The notes below the pieces were generated by a model, which saw only the letters and a list, made by a program, of their open reading frames with translations, made no database searches and was not told the origin of the DNA. This document shows positions 47,686 to 60,878 of a stretch of DNA of 64,000 nt, in pieces. Every line of letters starts with the position of its first letter. Positions within the stretch are counted from its first letter, which is position 1. The position numbers and the translations under genes were made by a program. This stretch comes from Ligustrum vulgare. Lineage: Eukaryota; Streptophyta; Magnoliopsida; Lamiales; Oleaceae. Where the stretch lies: NCBI GenBank assembly GCA_963555705.1, contig OY743174.1, forward strand, positions 26,477,608 through 26,541,607. Reading direction: 5' to 3'.

Positions 47686-49201
47686 TATAAATATATAATA
47701 ATAGGATAATCGTTACCATTTTACGCATATAGTTTCCTCCCCATTTTCACTTGTCATTTTAGAAAATTTCTTAATTTTATCAATTTATTTTAATACATGA
47801 ATTAGGAGAGTTTCAATTAATGTATGTAGTAAATGATTTATGGATTTTTGGAGAAGAAAATCTATCTATCTACATACATACATACATACATACATACATA
47901 CATACATAATAGGATAACTGTCATCATTTTACACACATAGTTTCCCGCCCATTTTCACTTATCATTTTAGGAAATTTCTTAATTTTATCAATTTATTTTA
48001 ATACATGAATTAGGAGAGTTCAATTAATACATGTAGTAAATGATTTATGGATTTGTGAAAAAGAAAATATCTATAAAAAGTCAAACTATAGATTATTTTT
48101 ATTCTTTTGATAATTATAACATTATTTTGAAGTATAAAAAAAATGCAATATGAGTGTCCAATCCAAGATCTCAACGAGAAGTTTAATACATGCTAACAAA
48201 TGAGATCAAACTCTGAACAAACGAGAAGTTTAATACAAGCTAACAAATGAGAGCAAACTTTGAACATATCATTTGTGAAATCGTCTTAAATACTGAAAGT
48301 AAAAGTTTTTCTTATATTTTTTACTTTTTTCAACATCCAATCTTTTTAATTTATCTCATTTAAGTCCTAAAATGATACCTATCATTTCTTACCTAAATTC
48401 AATTTTACCTAAATGATTAATTTTAAATCTTTTGTTATCAAATTGAAAGAAATAATCGATATCCGATCTTTCTAAATAAATTGAATTATATCATTTAATT
48501 TTTTACAACTTTATGTTCCGATAAACTTATTGGTTCATTCAATTATATTTGTAATATTCATTCAATAAAATTTAATAAAAATTTGTATTTCATATTATTT
48601 ATTTGTTACATTCATTTAAATATAGGAATGCACATAAGTTTGTCACGTTAAGTTGAACAAATTGAAGCATTTGATTTTGAGCATTTTTTTATTTTTTAAA
48701 ATATTTGGTAAATCTTGATCATAATGTATTTGATTTTTTACATGTAATGTAATGAAATATTTGTTTAATATATTTAAATATCAATTATTTCATTAATATA
48801 GTTAGTACAAATTCTTATATTGCTATTCGGGGAGTTGATAAATTAATTCCGTAAATGTCTATTAATCTTTTTATTTCATTTTACAAGTTGAAAATTTTAA
48901 ATATTTCTACTTTTAGAAATCAAATAATCGTAAGATCGACTTTAGTCATCAAATCAAAATTGTAAAGTATAAAATAAGTTACATGTCGATATCTTACTTA
49001 GTCTAAATAGACTAAGAAAACTAGATAATGAATAATTAGTTGTTAAATGAAATATGTACGTGGTAATTTATGTTTTACTTTTCTGGGTATTTTTCGTTAT
49101 ATATAAATGTACAATTTCTGTCGGACATTATATTTTTACAACATATTCAATAAATATGTGTCAATTATATCTTTCGTGTATCGCACGGGTGCGATTACTA
49201 A
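47686..49201 (+). mobile_element. Plus-strand Helitron insertion that splits a minus-strand unit
   Basis: The 3' end is read directly: palindrome ATCGCA-CGGG-TGCGAT (49180-49195), then TACTAA and a host T. Minus-strand unit sequence stops near 47685 and resumes at 49202. The interior contains the reverse complement of the minus-strand family (GAGATCTCAACGAGAAG type motifs), so it is the same family inverted. A 170-bp segment is present twice (about 47698-47868 and 47907-48067), and TCTATCTATCTACATAC at about 47861 may be a second 5' end. Confidence 0.7.
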
Positions 49202-49310
49202 TTATATTATTTTTTTGTAACAATTTCCATATTTAGTAAGTAGTTTTGAGTGAAAAACTATGTGCCTCATATTTCTGGCATTGACTTTGTTATTATATAT
49301 AGAAGAAGAT

Positions 49311-51371
49311 AGAAGATGGATGTCACTTGGTTTAATGGCAATAAATATTTTTTTTTTCTTTTTTCCGTTTGAAGTCATTTTTTGAAGTTGCCTCTTTGAC
49401 TTATTTATAGGTTATATATTTCACTCGTGGGGCGATGTTTTTATTATCCCATCAAAATATCACATCAAAAGAAAAATATTTCAATCATAAAAAATTTTAA
49501 AAAAATTAAAAGAAATAAAATGGAGAATTGCCACAACAAATGGACTTAATAGTAATCATTTATTTTGTGTTAAGTAATTTATGTTAAATAATTTTCAACA
49601 TTTAAACTATGTCAACAATATATTTATTATGACTAAATTGCAAACTTTATAACAGTTTTTGAATCGCTCAAAATAGATAATCATAAAGTAAAATATCGTA
49701 TCAAACTAAAATTTTTAATAGAAAAAATGAAAAAAAAATAAAAAAATATCAGTTTGGGAGTGCCACCATTTTTTTAATTTTTTATTTTTTTTAAGGTATT
49801 GCCTAATTTCCTCGTAACAAAATATCTAAGGCCTGCAAGACCACTTGCCACCTCTAGTCGCTTGCCATTTCTTACTTTTTCCCAAAGGGTAATTATATTG
49901 ACTTCACTATTTTTGTTAATTACACCACAATTTTCATATTTATTAAATTGGTCACAAATAAATTGACTTAAATAACCCTCCATAATTTTAGTTTTTCACC
50001 TTCTTTATTTTTTGTGTACACCACAAATCTAAAAACCCTAGTTTTATATGTATTATACTTTAAAAAATTCTGATGTTCTTGACACAATTTTTTTTTTAAA
50101 GCAAGTTTCAAAGTACCCGAATTTCATAATTTGAATTTGAATAAGAATTCATAATTTTGTAACTCTAAATCACTTCACTAAATATAATTTTTTTAACTCT
50201 AAATCACAACTATTTTTTACTACATTCAAACTTTAGAAAATTTATTGACTAATTTATGTTAGTTTCATCATCTGATCTGGAAAATTCCCCACTTTATTGT
50301 GATTTCTATTTTTTTTTTCTTCCTTAGGCTTTGATTGTAGGTATATGTATTTGAAGTTGAACTTGTAAGTAACCAAATCTAATCTGGGCTGCCATCTTCA
50401 TTTCGGTTAAACATTTTTTTTTTATTGGGGCAAGTATCAATCTAAAAATTAATTAAATAGACATTTGTGTTTTTATAATCTATTCTACATTTTTTAAAAA
50501 GATGGCGTAATTTTTTATTTTTGTGATTATGTTCAGCAAAATTGGAATTTTTTTATTTTTTTGTTAATGTGTTTTCTTGTTGTATTGTGTCTTTTGTGCG
50601 TGTTCTTGGTGTAGTGTGTATTTTGTGTATATATTAGTATGTGTTCTTGGTGTTGATGTGGTGTACTTTTTTATTTTCATTTTATTTAGTGAATGTTATT
50701 TTTATAAAAGGAATGTGGTGTAACTATAAAATTCATATTTTAATAAATGTGTATATATAATGTGGTGTGATTAACAAAATTAGTGGTGTCAATATAATTA
50801 CCCTTTCCCAAATCAGACAGCACAGGTATGCAGGACCTAACTCAAGGATTAGTTCTTTTCATAAATTCATAACAAAATTTCGAACAAATACCTTTGTATA
50901 ATTTTTCAAAGATTCTAACCTTAAAATGTTCTTCAAGCCATCCACAACTGAAAGAGCATTTCCCATAATTATAAATGGAGATCATCATAAAATTTAATGG
51001 AGATCATCATAAAATTTAAGCTTATGACGAAATAGAATCGATTGCAACAGTTACTGCTTATAATACTGCGGGAATAGGGCAATATGTAGAGCAAAAATTA
51101 TAATTAAAAAAAGAAAAAAAGGTTGAGCCCCAACCTTGAGGGCCCCCACTGACCCTGTCCTGAACCTTGGTGAAGGATATAAATCGATGAAAGATGTAAA
51201 TCGCAGGTTGACGAAATCACAGCTAATGAAGAATAACTATTTACAATATTTTTAGTCACTCAAAAAAATATGCAAGATTCATAGTAATAACAAGAAGATA
51301 AACAGCAAAACAACTATTGTTTAAGTATCCTTTTTTCACTAGTCAAACTTGCTCAAAATTATTACATACTT
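49311..51371. other. AT-rich stretch without recognised gene
   Basis: No supported coding region. A 21-bp motif GGAGATCATCATAAAATTTA is tandemly repeated near 50978-51020. It lies downstream of the SDR pseudogene and may include its old 3' flank. Confidence 0.5.
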
Positions 51372-51591
51372 TTAGCTAGATACCTGAAAAGAGTTGTTTG
51401 CTAATGTGAAACCACCATCGACCAAGAGATTCGTCCCACTTATATATCTGGTCTCATCACTGGCAAAGAACACGACAACATTTGGCACATCAACGACTGT
51501 CAATTCCATGCCCAGCAAGTTGGCATGCCTCCCCACCAAATCACAGACACCAATCATTGTATCCTCCGTCCTCTTGTGCTCCAGTAAGTGA

Positions 51592-53937
51592 TGTTGGGAT
51601 ATTTGATTCAAATTAAGAATAAGATTATCTTGAATAATTGATTTTCTTGTTAAAGTGATTAACTTGGAGACCAAGTTAAGGGTGAAAAGAAAAGGAAGAT
51701 AATCTTTTTTGGCATGAATATCTTTCCTTATTCTACTTCAACAAGGAAACAAATTGGGGTACAAGTAATACACGTTTTTGGGTATGTTTACCTATAAATA
51801 TGTGTATTGAGGAGTCAATTAATTGCACATCGACTAGAGAATATTGTGAGAAAAAATGTAGTCTAGCATCTTGATTTTTCTTGGGTTCTTGTAGGTTGTA
51901 CAAAGAAGTAGAAATTAGTAGATGTGGTAAAGTTTGGTTATTTTTCTTACAATACTTGGGGGTTTGGTGAGTGCAAATTCTATATAATTGTAACAATTTA
52001 TTATATAGTGAAAACTTTGGCGAGGGTCCGTGGACGTAGGCAAGTTGCCAAACCACGTAAATTTCTGTATTCGTATTTTATTTTCTTGTTGACTCAATTA
52101 TTTCCTGAACATCAAAATTTCTGTGGGTTAATTAGAGAGGAAATTTGTGCGTAATTCCCAACAGTGGCGCCGTTGCCAGGGAAATCGACGTCTAATTAAC
52201 AAAGCATCAGGTGGTTCGAAGATTTTTTTGGAGCAAAAGAAAATATGTTTGAAAAGTACAACGTGGAGAAATTTGACTGGAAGATCAATTTTGGTTTTTG
52301 GTAAGTACAAGTCATAGATGTATTGATTCAGTTGGGACTGCAAAAAGCTTTGAAAGAAAACCAACACCGAGTTCTGATAAAGAAACTGAATCTAGCACGA
52401 GAGATGAATATTGGGAAGATTTGGATTTGAAGGCTGCTGACATGTTACAACTTTGTTTGGCCAAAAATGTTCTTGCAAATATTTATGGGATATTTGCTGT
52501 GAAGGAACAGTGGGAAAAACTGGAAGGGTTGTATCAAATGAAGAGCTTGTCAAATAACTTGTACCTGAAGGAGCGGTTTCATTCTTTGAGAATGAATGCA
52601 AGTATGAAAATCTTAGACCATCTTAGTGTTCTCAATGAGATTGTTTCTGTACTGGAATCTATTGGAGTTAAGATTGATGATGAGGATAAGGTTCATCTGG
52701 TCTCTTCTATCTACGTTTGAGTACATTATGCCAATTTTAATGTACGAGAAGGAAACGGTGGAATTTTCAGAAGTTAAGTTGATTAGGTTGAAGTGACAGT
52801 TCATCTGAAAAGCTTTGCTTGTTACTGAAAAGTGGAAGAGATGCAACTCCATGAAGAAGAAACTAATGTGTTGGAACTATGATAAATCTTGTCATGTGAG
52901 AAAAAATTGTCCAAAAGGTGGAGCAGAGTCGGCTAACTGCTCGGAGGTGGACAATGCGACTCTCCTGGTGGCAGGTGGTGATGATGTACTTTAGTAAGAT
53001 GTGACTTCCTTATGATATGAAGCCAGTTGCAATGATAGAAGATGTGTTCTTACTGGCGGGTACATGTGCTTGCACACGGGCATTGGTTTGGCGTTAATGC
53101 AAGGTGTGTTGTGAAATTGATGTCGATGGCTAATGAGCTTCCAAGGAAAGCCAAACATGGGGTTGCACCATAATTTTTCAGCCAGGTTTATTTCGACATG
53201 AGCCGATGAAAAGCTCGGAGTTCATTGATAATTCTGAGTGCTGGTTATACTCATATAGTGGAGTATGGGATCGTCAAAGTGTTAAATGCTTGCCGTTTAC
53301 CCAATGATTGAATTTGGATTTTTTTGGCTTGGATGAATTTGTGTCAAGGTGGAGATTGTTGGGATATTTGACCCAAGTTAAGAATGAGAATATCTTGGAC
53401 AATTGATTTCCTTGTTAAAGTGGTTAACTTGGAGACCAAGTTAAGGTTGAAAAGAAAAGGAAGATAATCTTTTTGGTATGAATATCTTTCCTTATTCTGA
53501 TTATTCTACTTTAACAAGGAAACAACTTGGGGCACAAGTAATACACGTTTTTGGGTATGTTTACCTATAAATATATGTATTGAGGAGCCAATTAATTGCA
53601 CATCGACTAGAGAGTATTGTGAGAAAAAAATGTAGTCTAACATCTTAATTTTTCTTGAGTTCTTTGTAGGTTGTACAAAGAAGTAAAAATTGGTAGATGT
53701 GGTAAAACTTGATTATTTTTCTTACAATACTTGGGGGGTTTGGTGAGTGCAAATTCTATATAATTGTAACAATTTATTATACAGTGAAAATTTTTGGCGA
53801 GGGTCCATGGACGTAAGCAAGTTGTCGAACCACATAAATTTTTGTGTTCGTATATTATTTTCTTGTTGGCTCAATTATTTCCTAAACATCAAAATTCTTG
53901 TGAATTAATTAGAGAGGAAATTTATGTGTAATTCCCA
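51592..53937 (+). mobile_element. Copia-D: 2.3-kb deletion-derived Copia element with gag only
   Basis: LTRs 51592-52163 and 53357-53937 (572 and 581 bp) start TGTTGGGATATTTGA. The target duplication is AGTGA (51587-51591 and 53938-53942) within the SDR coding sequence. The 3' LTR lacks the terminal ACA. A primer site TGGCGCCGTTGCC follows the 5' LTR and GGTGGAGA precedes the 3' LTR. The 1.2-kb interior holds only gag, so it needed another element's enzymes. Confidence 0.92.
52298..52910 (+). pseudogene. Remnant Copia gag in Copia-D
   Basis: An ORF at 52298-52720 has UBN2-type gag features (EQWEKLEGLYQMKSLSN, then LYLKERFHSLRM and KIDDEDK). After a frameshift, a zinc-knuckle relic CWNYDKSCHVRKNC (52869-52910) has its second Cys changed to Tyr. 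No protease, integrase or RT follows. Confidence 0.85.
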
Positions 53938-54133
53938 AGTGAGCCTTAGCCAACAAGTGAGCCATAGCCAAACCCGTTGCAACAGCATAAGGTGAAACGC
54001 AGTTCACAAGGAACCATGTTTCCCTAACTGAGCTGCAACACTCTTGGTGAGCACTAAAACAGCATGCTTTGACCCGGTGTACGCATTTGTGCTCTGACCA
54101 CCAATGGTACTTGTCACACTGCATAAAGATATA

Positions 54134-54350
54134 GGCTCTGTTCGGTAGACAGCAATTATGAAATTAATTTTTGTGTTGGATTTATTTGTATTTTCTAGAT
54201 AAGATGTAGGGTTAAAAATTAGTTTGGAAAATTGTGTAATTGGAGAGAGAAAATATAGATGGTTAAAAAATTGTTTGAGAAATTGTGTAAATTAAATTTT
54301 GTGTTGAATTTTGTCTTTTAGTGTTATAAATTTAACCGCCGAACGGAGGC
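54134..54350. mobile_element. MITE-A in the SDR pseudogene, 217 bp
   Basis: Ends GGCTCTGTTCGGTAGAC and GCCGAACGGAGGC are flanked by ATA on both sides. Removing it with one ATA restores the SDR frame GSIISLCSV, which confirms the 3-bp duplication. Harbinger-like ends; related to MITE-B. Confidence 0.88.
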
Positions 54351-54427
54351 ATAATTGACCCCTTCTTAGCCGGAATCATTATCTGTGCAACGTGTTTCAT
54401 TCCAAGGAAAACACCTTTTACATTTAC

Positions 54428-54650
54428 GGCACCGTTCGTTAAAATTTAATTTAGTAAATTAATTGATCAAAAGACAAAAGAGATAACAAATTTAATTTAC
54501 ACAATTTTTCAAATCACTTTTTAATCATCCCTATTTTCTCTCTTCAATTATATAATTTTTCAAATCAATTTTTAACCCCACGTACCTAAAAAAACACAAA
54601 TAAATTCAACACAAAATTTAATTTTTGAAAAATGTCTGCCGAACAGGGTA
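54428..54650. mobile_element. MITE-B in the SDR pseudogene, about 223 bp
   Basis: Ends GGCACCGTTCG and CTGCCGAACAGGG resemble MITE-A in inverted orientation, and the interior is its diverged reverse complement (AATTTAATTTACACAATTTTT). It splits KVFN from VNVKG of the SDR. A target duplication is not evident; boundaries are good to a few bases. Confidence 0.8.
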
Positions 54651-54703
54651 TTAAACACCTTCTCAAACACAGTGTGATCAAAGTTCCTGATATGTGGACA
54701 TGG

Positions 54704-56117
54704 TGTTGGAATTATATATGCCCATAGAGTATAATTCACGACATTTAAAAGTAAAATATTAATTGATTGTATTAATATGATGTTGTGTTTGTCCACGGGT
54801 CGATTTGATATTACAAATTGAGTGTTTAAGTTGTTAAACACAGAAAGATTCAATTTGTGATTCGATCTAAAATTAACGTTCACGATCAGTAAATAAATAT
54901 GGACAATTTATTTTGATAAGATCGTCTCGATTTTATTAAAGTTTGTCTTTGACTTTGGTAATAAAATTGAGAGTACGTTTGGAACGTATTGGACGGGACC
55001 ACGTGAAATTAATTTGTGACATTGACCATACAAATTTAATTTCACTAGATTATCGTACGTGGGACCTTAATCCTAATCGGATAATGGACTTCGATTACTA
55101 ACTTGAAGTTCTTTGAGGTATCAATGGGTGAGATCAAATTGTTGATCAATATCTCGGTACTTTGGGAATTAAAGTGAAATAACGAGGAACATATATTCGT
55201 ATTATGGAATCCGTCACCTTTTAGGTATGATCACAATCTCACTGGTTCTTCTAGTGGACAGTTGAATCTGAGCTCAGTAATTCGACAGTGACTGTTGAAT
55301 TCTATGATGTGATGGGATCACATCGAACTGTCAGATAGAAGATGAGAGTTGAGAATTTATGAATATTCGGAGAAGGGCATTTTGGTCAATTTTAACTTGC
55401 TCCGAATATTCGAGTTGATCGACGGGGGTAACATGTAAGAACGATAAGTCAAAGGATATAATTATTGATTAATTGTTTCAGTAATTTCAATTTTACTAAG
55501 AGTGCAATCTCGTTCTTTTAGTGGAATAAAACGTGATTAATAAATTAATTTTGACTGATCAAGAGTTGATCGGGTCATAATTAATATATTGGAGCTTAGT
55601 TTAATTGGGTCCGATCAGGTTCCCTCGGTGGCTTCACTAAAATGGGTTTATACATGCTTATTAACTGTATTGGGTTGTGCAGAAATGGGCCTGGGTTATG
55701 GTATTAGGCCTGGTAGGGTTTTGAGGTGTAAAGAGGTTACAAATAGTCTCCCAAGACTATTTTTCTTAACCTAATTGGCAAAGTGGCGAAACACACACTA
55801 AAGTGTGTAGTGTGTGTTTCCTCTTTACATAGAAACCCTAATCCTAGTTTAACCTAGGTCTTGAGAAGGTGACCACGCACCTGCACAGATGCCATTGGAG
55901 AACACCGAGGAAAGCTTGAGGGTTTGAAGCTTTGGTGAAATCAAGAAGCAGCGAAAAGATATTATTGTAAAGCACGCTACAAGGGTAATATCTCTTTCCT
56001 TTTGTGTGCACAAAATTATTTATTCCAAGTTGAATACATAGAACAGAAAATTCTGTAACGGGATGATCTATTACAAGAAATTAATTTTTGTGATTAGAGC
56101 AACCCGGGTTCCCAACA
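54704..56117 (+). repeat. 5' LTR of Copia-B1
   Basis: This 1414-bp LTR matches 61978-63391 almost base for base and the split Copia-B2 LTR less closely. It contains the hairpins at 55741-55762 and 55788-55820 upstream of the U5-like region. Confidence 0.95.
55788..55820 (+). repeat. LTR hairpin of Copia-B1
   Basis: A 12-bp stem GAAACACACACT / AGTGTGTGTTTC with a 9-nt loop, repeated at about 63062-63094 in the 3' LTR with one loop change. A second small stem, AATAGTCT / AGACTATT, lies just upstream. Confidence 0.8.
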
Positions 56118-56579
56118 ATTGGTATCAGAGCGTCAGGTTTTTGATACTGTTTTGTGTATTTAGGAATAAATATTTTTGTCTATGCATATGTTAGTTGAGC
56201 GGTGTTAGGTTTTATGTGATTTGATTGTTATTGGATGAATGATATTTTTTATTGAATAAATTTATGGCCTTAGATTTTGTCGTGAAATATTGTATTTGTA
56301 TTATCGAGTCTTGTAACAAAAGGGGTGGATTACGACTCCATGTTTTCCCTTTTGATTTTTGATTTTTGCAATAGAATTAGGGTTTGTATTATTTCTATTG
56401 TAATTGTAAAATCAGAGGACCAGATCTGCAGTTTCCATATTGAAGGACTTCTTTTGCAAAATTCGGAGGACTAGATCTGCAGTTTTAAAATAAAGGACTT
56501 GAGCTTCAATTTTCAATGACTGGACTGAAGTTCACCATCTTCATTGTTTGAGGACCTAATTTGTAAATTTGGGAAAATT

Positions 56580-57040
56580 ATTGAAGGACATTCGCAGCGG
56601 CCAGCAGCATCTGTGAGTGCTGCCGTTGCGGTCGGTGGTCGATGGCTGCACCTTAGGGCTCCGTTTTTTGGCCTTGACTGTGGCTGCAGCGGTACCACAG
56701 GCTGAGCCAGAAGGCGCGACACCAGGTGGTGTCGCTGCTGCCATGTGTGCTCGTGGGATGGTGTTTTGAGTACTGCCGTCATGGTTTTTGGCAGTAGCGA
56801 TGGCACCACTGGGTGATCATTCCTCTGAATCTTCCTCCGGCGATTGAGGCGAGCCCGACTGCGGGTGATGAGCAGTGGCACCATGGTGCTGCCACTGCCG
56901 CGATTGGTGGTCCATACCACCTTGATGGCAACAGTGGGCGGGGCACACAGGCATTGCTCTGGTGTCTGGATGGTTGTTTCTTCCAAGAACGTTTTCCGGC
57001 GATGGCACTTCCGGCGGCGGCTTCATTTCCATACTGTGTA
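56580..57040. other. GC-rich insert-like block in Copia-B1
   Basis: The composition shifts sharply to GC-rich between AT-rich neighbours, giving overlapping ORFs on both strands (56513-57235). None shows a known domain, so they are probably composition artefacts. The block could be a decayed captured gene fragment or the leader/gag position of the element. Confidence 0.4.
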
Positions 57041-60000
57041 TATATATTGTATATATTCAACATGCAGATCAGAGAAAGGAGAAGGGATTCACAGTGTTGG
57101 GCCATTAATTCCAATTGGGCTTATTTTGTGGTATTATTCAATTGGGCCGGTTTTATGGGATTAATTAAACTTGGGCCAGAAATGGATGAAATTAAATATG
57201 GTCCTGAAATTGTAAAATTGGTCCATTTTGATTAATTGCAATGTGGGCTAAATTGTTTAGCCGGGCCAATGCAATGTGAACTGAATTTTACAATGGACTG
57301 GAATATTTAATTGGATCACTTCATGTTGGTATTTGACATTTGGGCTGAAGATTGAAGCTTTACAGATTGGACCAGTTTGGTAATGGGCTGAGAAATATTA
57401 TTTGAAGAGTTCAAGTAATGGGCTGGACACTTGCAAATGGGAATTGAAGAATTGGGTCGGCTTGTCGCTCAATTGAATCTTTAATTAATTTGTAATTTTT
57501 GTGTCTAGGTTTGGCCATAAATTATGTTCATATTTATTTTATTATCGCATTTATTTTATGCTTTAATTAAATTGTGAATGAATGTCATTAGATAACATGT
57601 CATGTAGATCGCATAAACACCGCTCTAGGTACTATACTGTCATGCATTGTTTTATATTATATTTTCTTTTCTAAATGTTAGATCAGAAAATATATATATT
57701 TATTAATAATTAAATCGATTTTAAGAGTTAAAATTGATTGGGTAATTATTAATTAAAACCCAAGAGTTCAAAATATTAAGTGAGCGAGGGTGCAATTTTT
57801 GAACCCACGGCCTCCCCTATTAGCCCATTAGTAAAAAAATTTGTGTATGCCTCGTGCTAATCTAATTAGTCTCCCTATAGGAGGGCTACACTGTTTTGGT
57901 TACTGGATTGGGCCCAATTAGGTGATGATTTTTTAAGTGTGAATTAATCATGATTACCCTATAGGTGACATAATTAATTTGGTACTTGAAATATTATTAA
58001 TATAGGGGTTAAACACTTAAATCAATGACATCGTGGGGACTTCCTATAGAATATCCAAACGATGTCAATGATGGCCAAATTTTAACGACTATAAATTAAA
58101 TATTGCATGAGATGCTAGATATATTTAATTTAGTGGGAGGGTCCCAACCTAGCCATAAATCACATTTATTTCTCCTATAGAGAAATGTGTTTAAGATTTT
58201 GGGGTTTTAGGTTGTCGTCATATTATAGTAGTTTTGGGTCTACTTGTGCATAATTTTTTATTCATGCATCATATATGAAAGTATTCATCATTTATACAAC
58301 TCGTGTTTAATACATTTATTTTATTTGAATGTCGTATTTCCACAACTAGTTATATATTTAGACATCACCAACTAATTTGCGAAAACTGTAACATGTCTCG
58401 TTATAATTCTTTCCACTTATGGCATTTGTTCGTGCTAGAAGATCCTTGTTCAAAATAATTATAAATCTTCCAATGAAAATGGTTTTATTTTGATGAGATG
58501 GTTTATTGCATAGTTTTGATTCTCATATCAAGTACTTCGCAATAAAAATATCAAAATGGGATACCATATTTATTTTCTCGATGGAAGGGTATTTATGATA
58601 ATTTGAACATTTTAATTATACAAAATATGCTATCAAGCTATATTATATCTCTACTTATGAACCGATCACGTTTTTATAAGAGACCATTTGGTAAAATATG
58701 ATTGGTCACTTTAACGTGATGGAGGTTCCACTTGCAAACATTGATTCATGTGACATAATGCTTGAGAAATCTTTTAAGATGATCTCTTGCGGTTCAGTGT
58801 GGACTATATTCACCAGGATGAACGTGTCCCTGAAAGGTTCAATGTAATCTATTCATAGAGAAGAGATTATTTTAAAGCAACGGATAGTATGGTAGGCCCT
58901 CTAACCTTTTTGCTTTTGAGCAAAGATAGGATTAATGAGGAAGTAGCCTTTCTTGGAAACTCTATAATGGAGTAAGACTCTATTCATTGTGTTATGGTTA
59001 GTAATTGAGTCTATCTTGATTATAGATTCTAGAGTAACTAATCGCTATTGCAAGTTGTTGCAATATGGTCCTAGGTGACCAAATGACACAATGAGATAGA
59101 GTATACTATAAGGATAAGCACGGGTATGGTAATATGGAAAGAGCCGTTGGGCTTTTATGTTTGCGAAACAATTTGATTGTTATTTTGTCTCTTTATTATT
59201 TGAGCGGAATTATTTAGCGCTTAATCTCCAGTCATTAGTTGGAATTAAGTTAAATAATGCTCTTATTGTTGCGAGACAAATGGTTAACAATCTCAAAGCC
59301 TTGTAAATGGTTCTAAGTGTAATATTACTACAAGTGATAAGGGATAGATGACTCCTTGTATTAATGAACTCTTTGATAAGATCTTAAGATAATCATATTT
59401 ATCTAAATAAGATTGAAAGACTAGTAAAGATAGCCTCTAAGTATTTTGGAGGTGGAATCTATGTAGGCTTTTGAATTTTATTTAGAGGGTAAAATGATTA
59501 AGACCTTAGGCTTGGTTACACTTATCCAAAACTCGATTTTAATACTAGTAAGGGATGGACCTCAAAAGGATCTGAGGTGGAATCTATACTATTTTTCTGA
59601 ATCTTGTTTAGAGGATTATATGACCAAGAGTCCTTATACATTATATGGACTTAAGAGTTTGAGGATTAATACACTTTGATAAGTGTGGATTCTTTTATAC
59701 TCAAACTTCGAGAGAGTGTGAGTAATTCATCACTTTTACTGATGATCACTCTAGATTTCGATTCTATCCTTAATATCTCATTGATCCAAAATGTTGAAGA
59801 AATTCTAGAATTTTGGACAGAAGTTGAGAAGTAATTAAGAGAATCGAGATACTTCGATTTGATCGAGGTTTGTGTATCTCTCATATGAGTTTAGGAACCA
59901 TTTATCGAAAAGGAGAACAAGGTAATACCAAATCAATGATGAGTTATCCTCATTACTAGTTTCATTTGGGAATGTACACCGGAGATAGTCAGGTTCCTTC

Positions 60001-60878
60001 ATAGCATAGTACCATTGATTCGTTTCCTGAAATACCCCTAGAGTTGTGGCATGGGTGCAAGCCCAGTCTATACCACATTCAGATTTGGGGACTTTTGGCA
60101 CACAAGCTGAAAGCCAGGATTGACGAGATGGAGGCAACAATGAAGGTTTGATTATAAGGTATGCAGCGAAACTAGAAATTATTTCTTCTATAGTCCTCTG
60201 GTCAAGAAAGTATTTGTTCAGTACAAATGTAACTTTCTTAGAGGATAAGGCATATAGAAGAATACAAATCCACAAGTAAAATTCTATTGGATAAGATGTT
60301 AGAACGTGGTTCAAACAACTTGATTCCAGGTTTTCGCATAGAATTAATCTTGATGATTTGGGACTTCCTACGGAACCGATGGTTGCTGATCCTAGTGGGA
60401 GAAATAGGCAAGTGGTTCAACCACTATTTTTGCCCGGTGAACCCAATGGACAGGGAAAAACCAAAGGTTGTAGTCGAAGTTGTTCTCACTGTTCTGCCTC
60501 TTCTTTATGTTCATAAAGAGGTAGTGAAGAGGTTGATCCCAATTAGGGATATAACCAAGTAGTGGGAGGAGAGGAAGGGACTCTGTTTGGACATAATGGA
60601 AATACACTTCCAGTGACTAATTGGAGTGGGAGGGTTGTAAGACCACCTTCTTGACGCTTATTCTACGGAGAGTCTTTTTAGACAGTCTCTACTGAAATAA
60701 GAGAAGGACTCCTCATTTAGGGAAGTGGTAGAAGTTATGGAATTGAAATCATGGAAGGTGAACGAGAACTCGGAATTGGATTCCTTGTACTACACTTGGG
60801 TTTGGATATTTGTAAACACACCTAATGGGGTCAAACCTATAGGGTGTGATGGTTTTTAAGATGATAGGAGAATGGTAG

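Larger units (their letters stand above)
43010..49310 (-). mobile_element. Array of related Helitrons, mainly minus strand
   Basis: Units of about 0.5-1 kb recur. On the minus strand each ends with a GC stem and CTAG: plus-strand CTAG at 43586, 44125, 44743, 46297 and 47241, each followed by a diverged hairpin such as CCGTGTGATGCACAAG. The other end on the minus strand starts TCTATCTATA...AACAAAATCCATG, as in non-autonomous Helitrons. Shared internals include AATGAATGAGATGTTGAGG and CTTCTCGTTGAGATCTTCG. No Rep/helicase ORF is seen. A possible truncated hAT-like element starts TAGGGATGGCAA at 45235. The first unit is truncated near 43010. Confidence 0.75.

Noticed and set aside
47872..47908. 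Telomere- or satellite-like array
   Set aside because: Simple CATA microsatellite at a Helitron end; no telomeric unit.
55589..55774. 61-aa ORF repeated at 62863-63048
   Set aside because: Identical because it lies in both Copia-B1 LTRs; no domain.
56513..57235. Up to 157-aa ORFs on both strands in the GC-rich block
   Set aside because: Overlapping frames on both strands with no motif; the pattern of a composition effect. The block is kept as a finding, the ORFs are not.
57775..57835. tRNA-derived SINE B-box-like GAACCCACGGCC
   Set aside because: No matching A box, tail or target duplication found.
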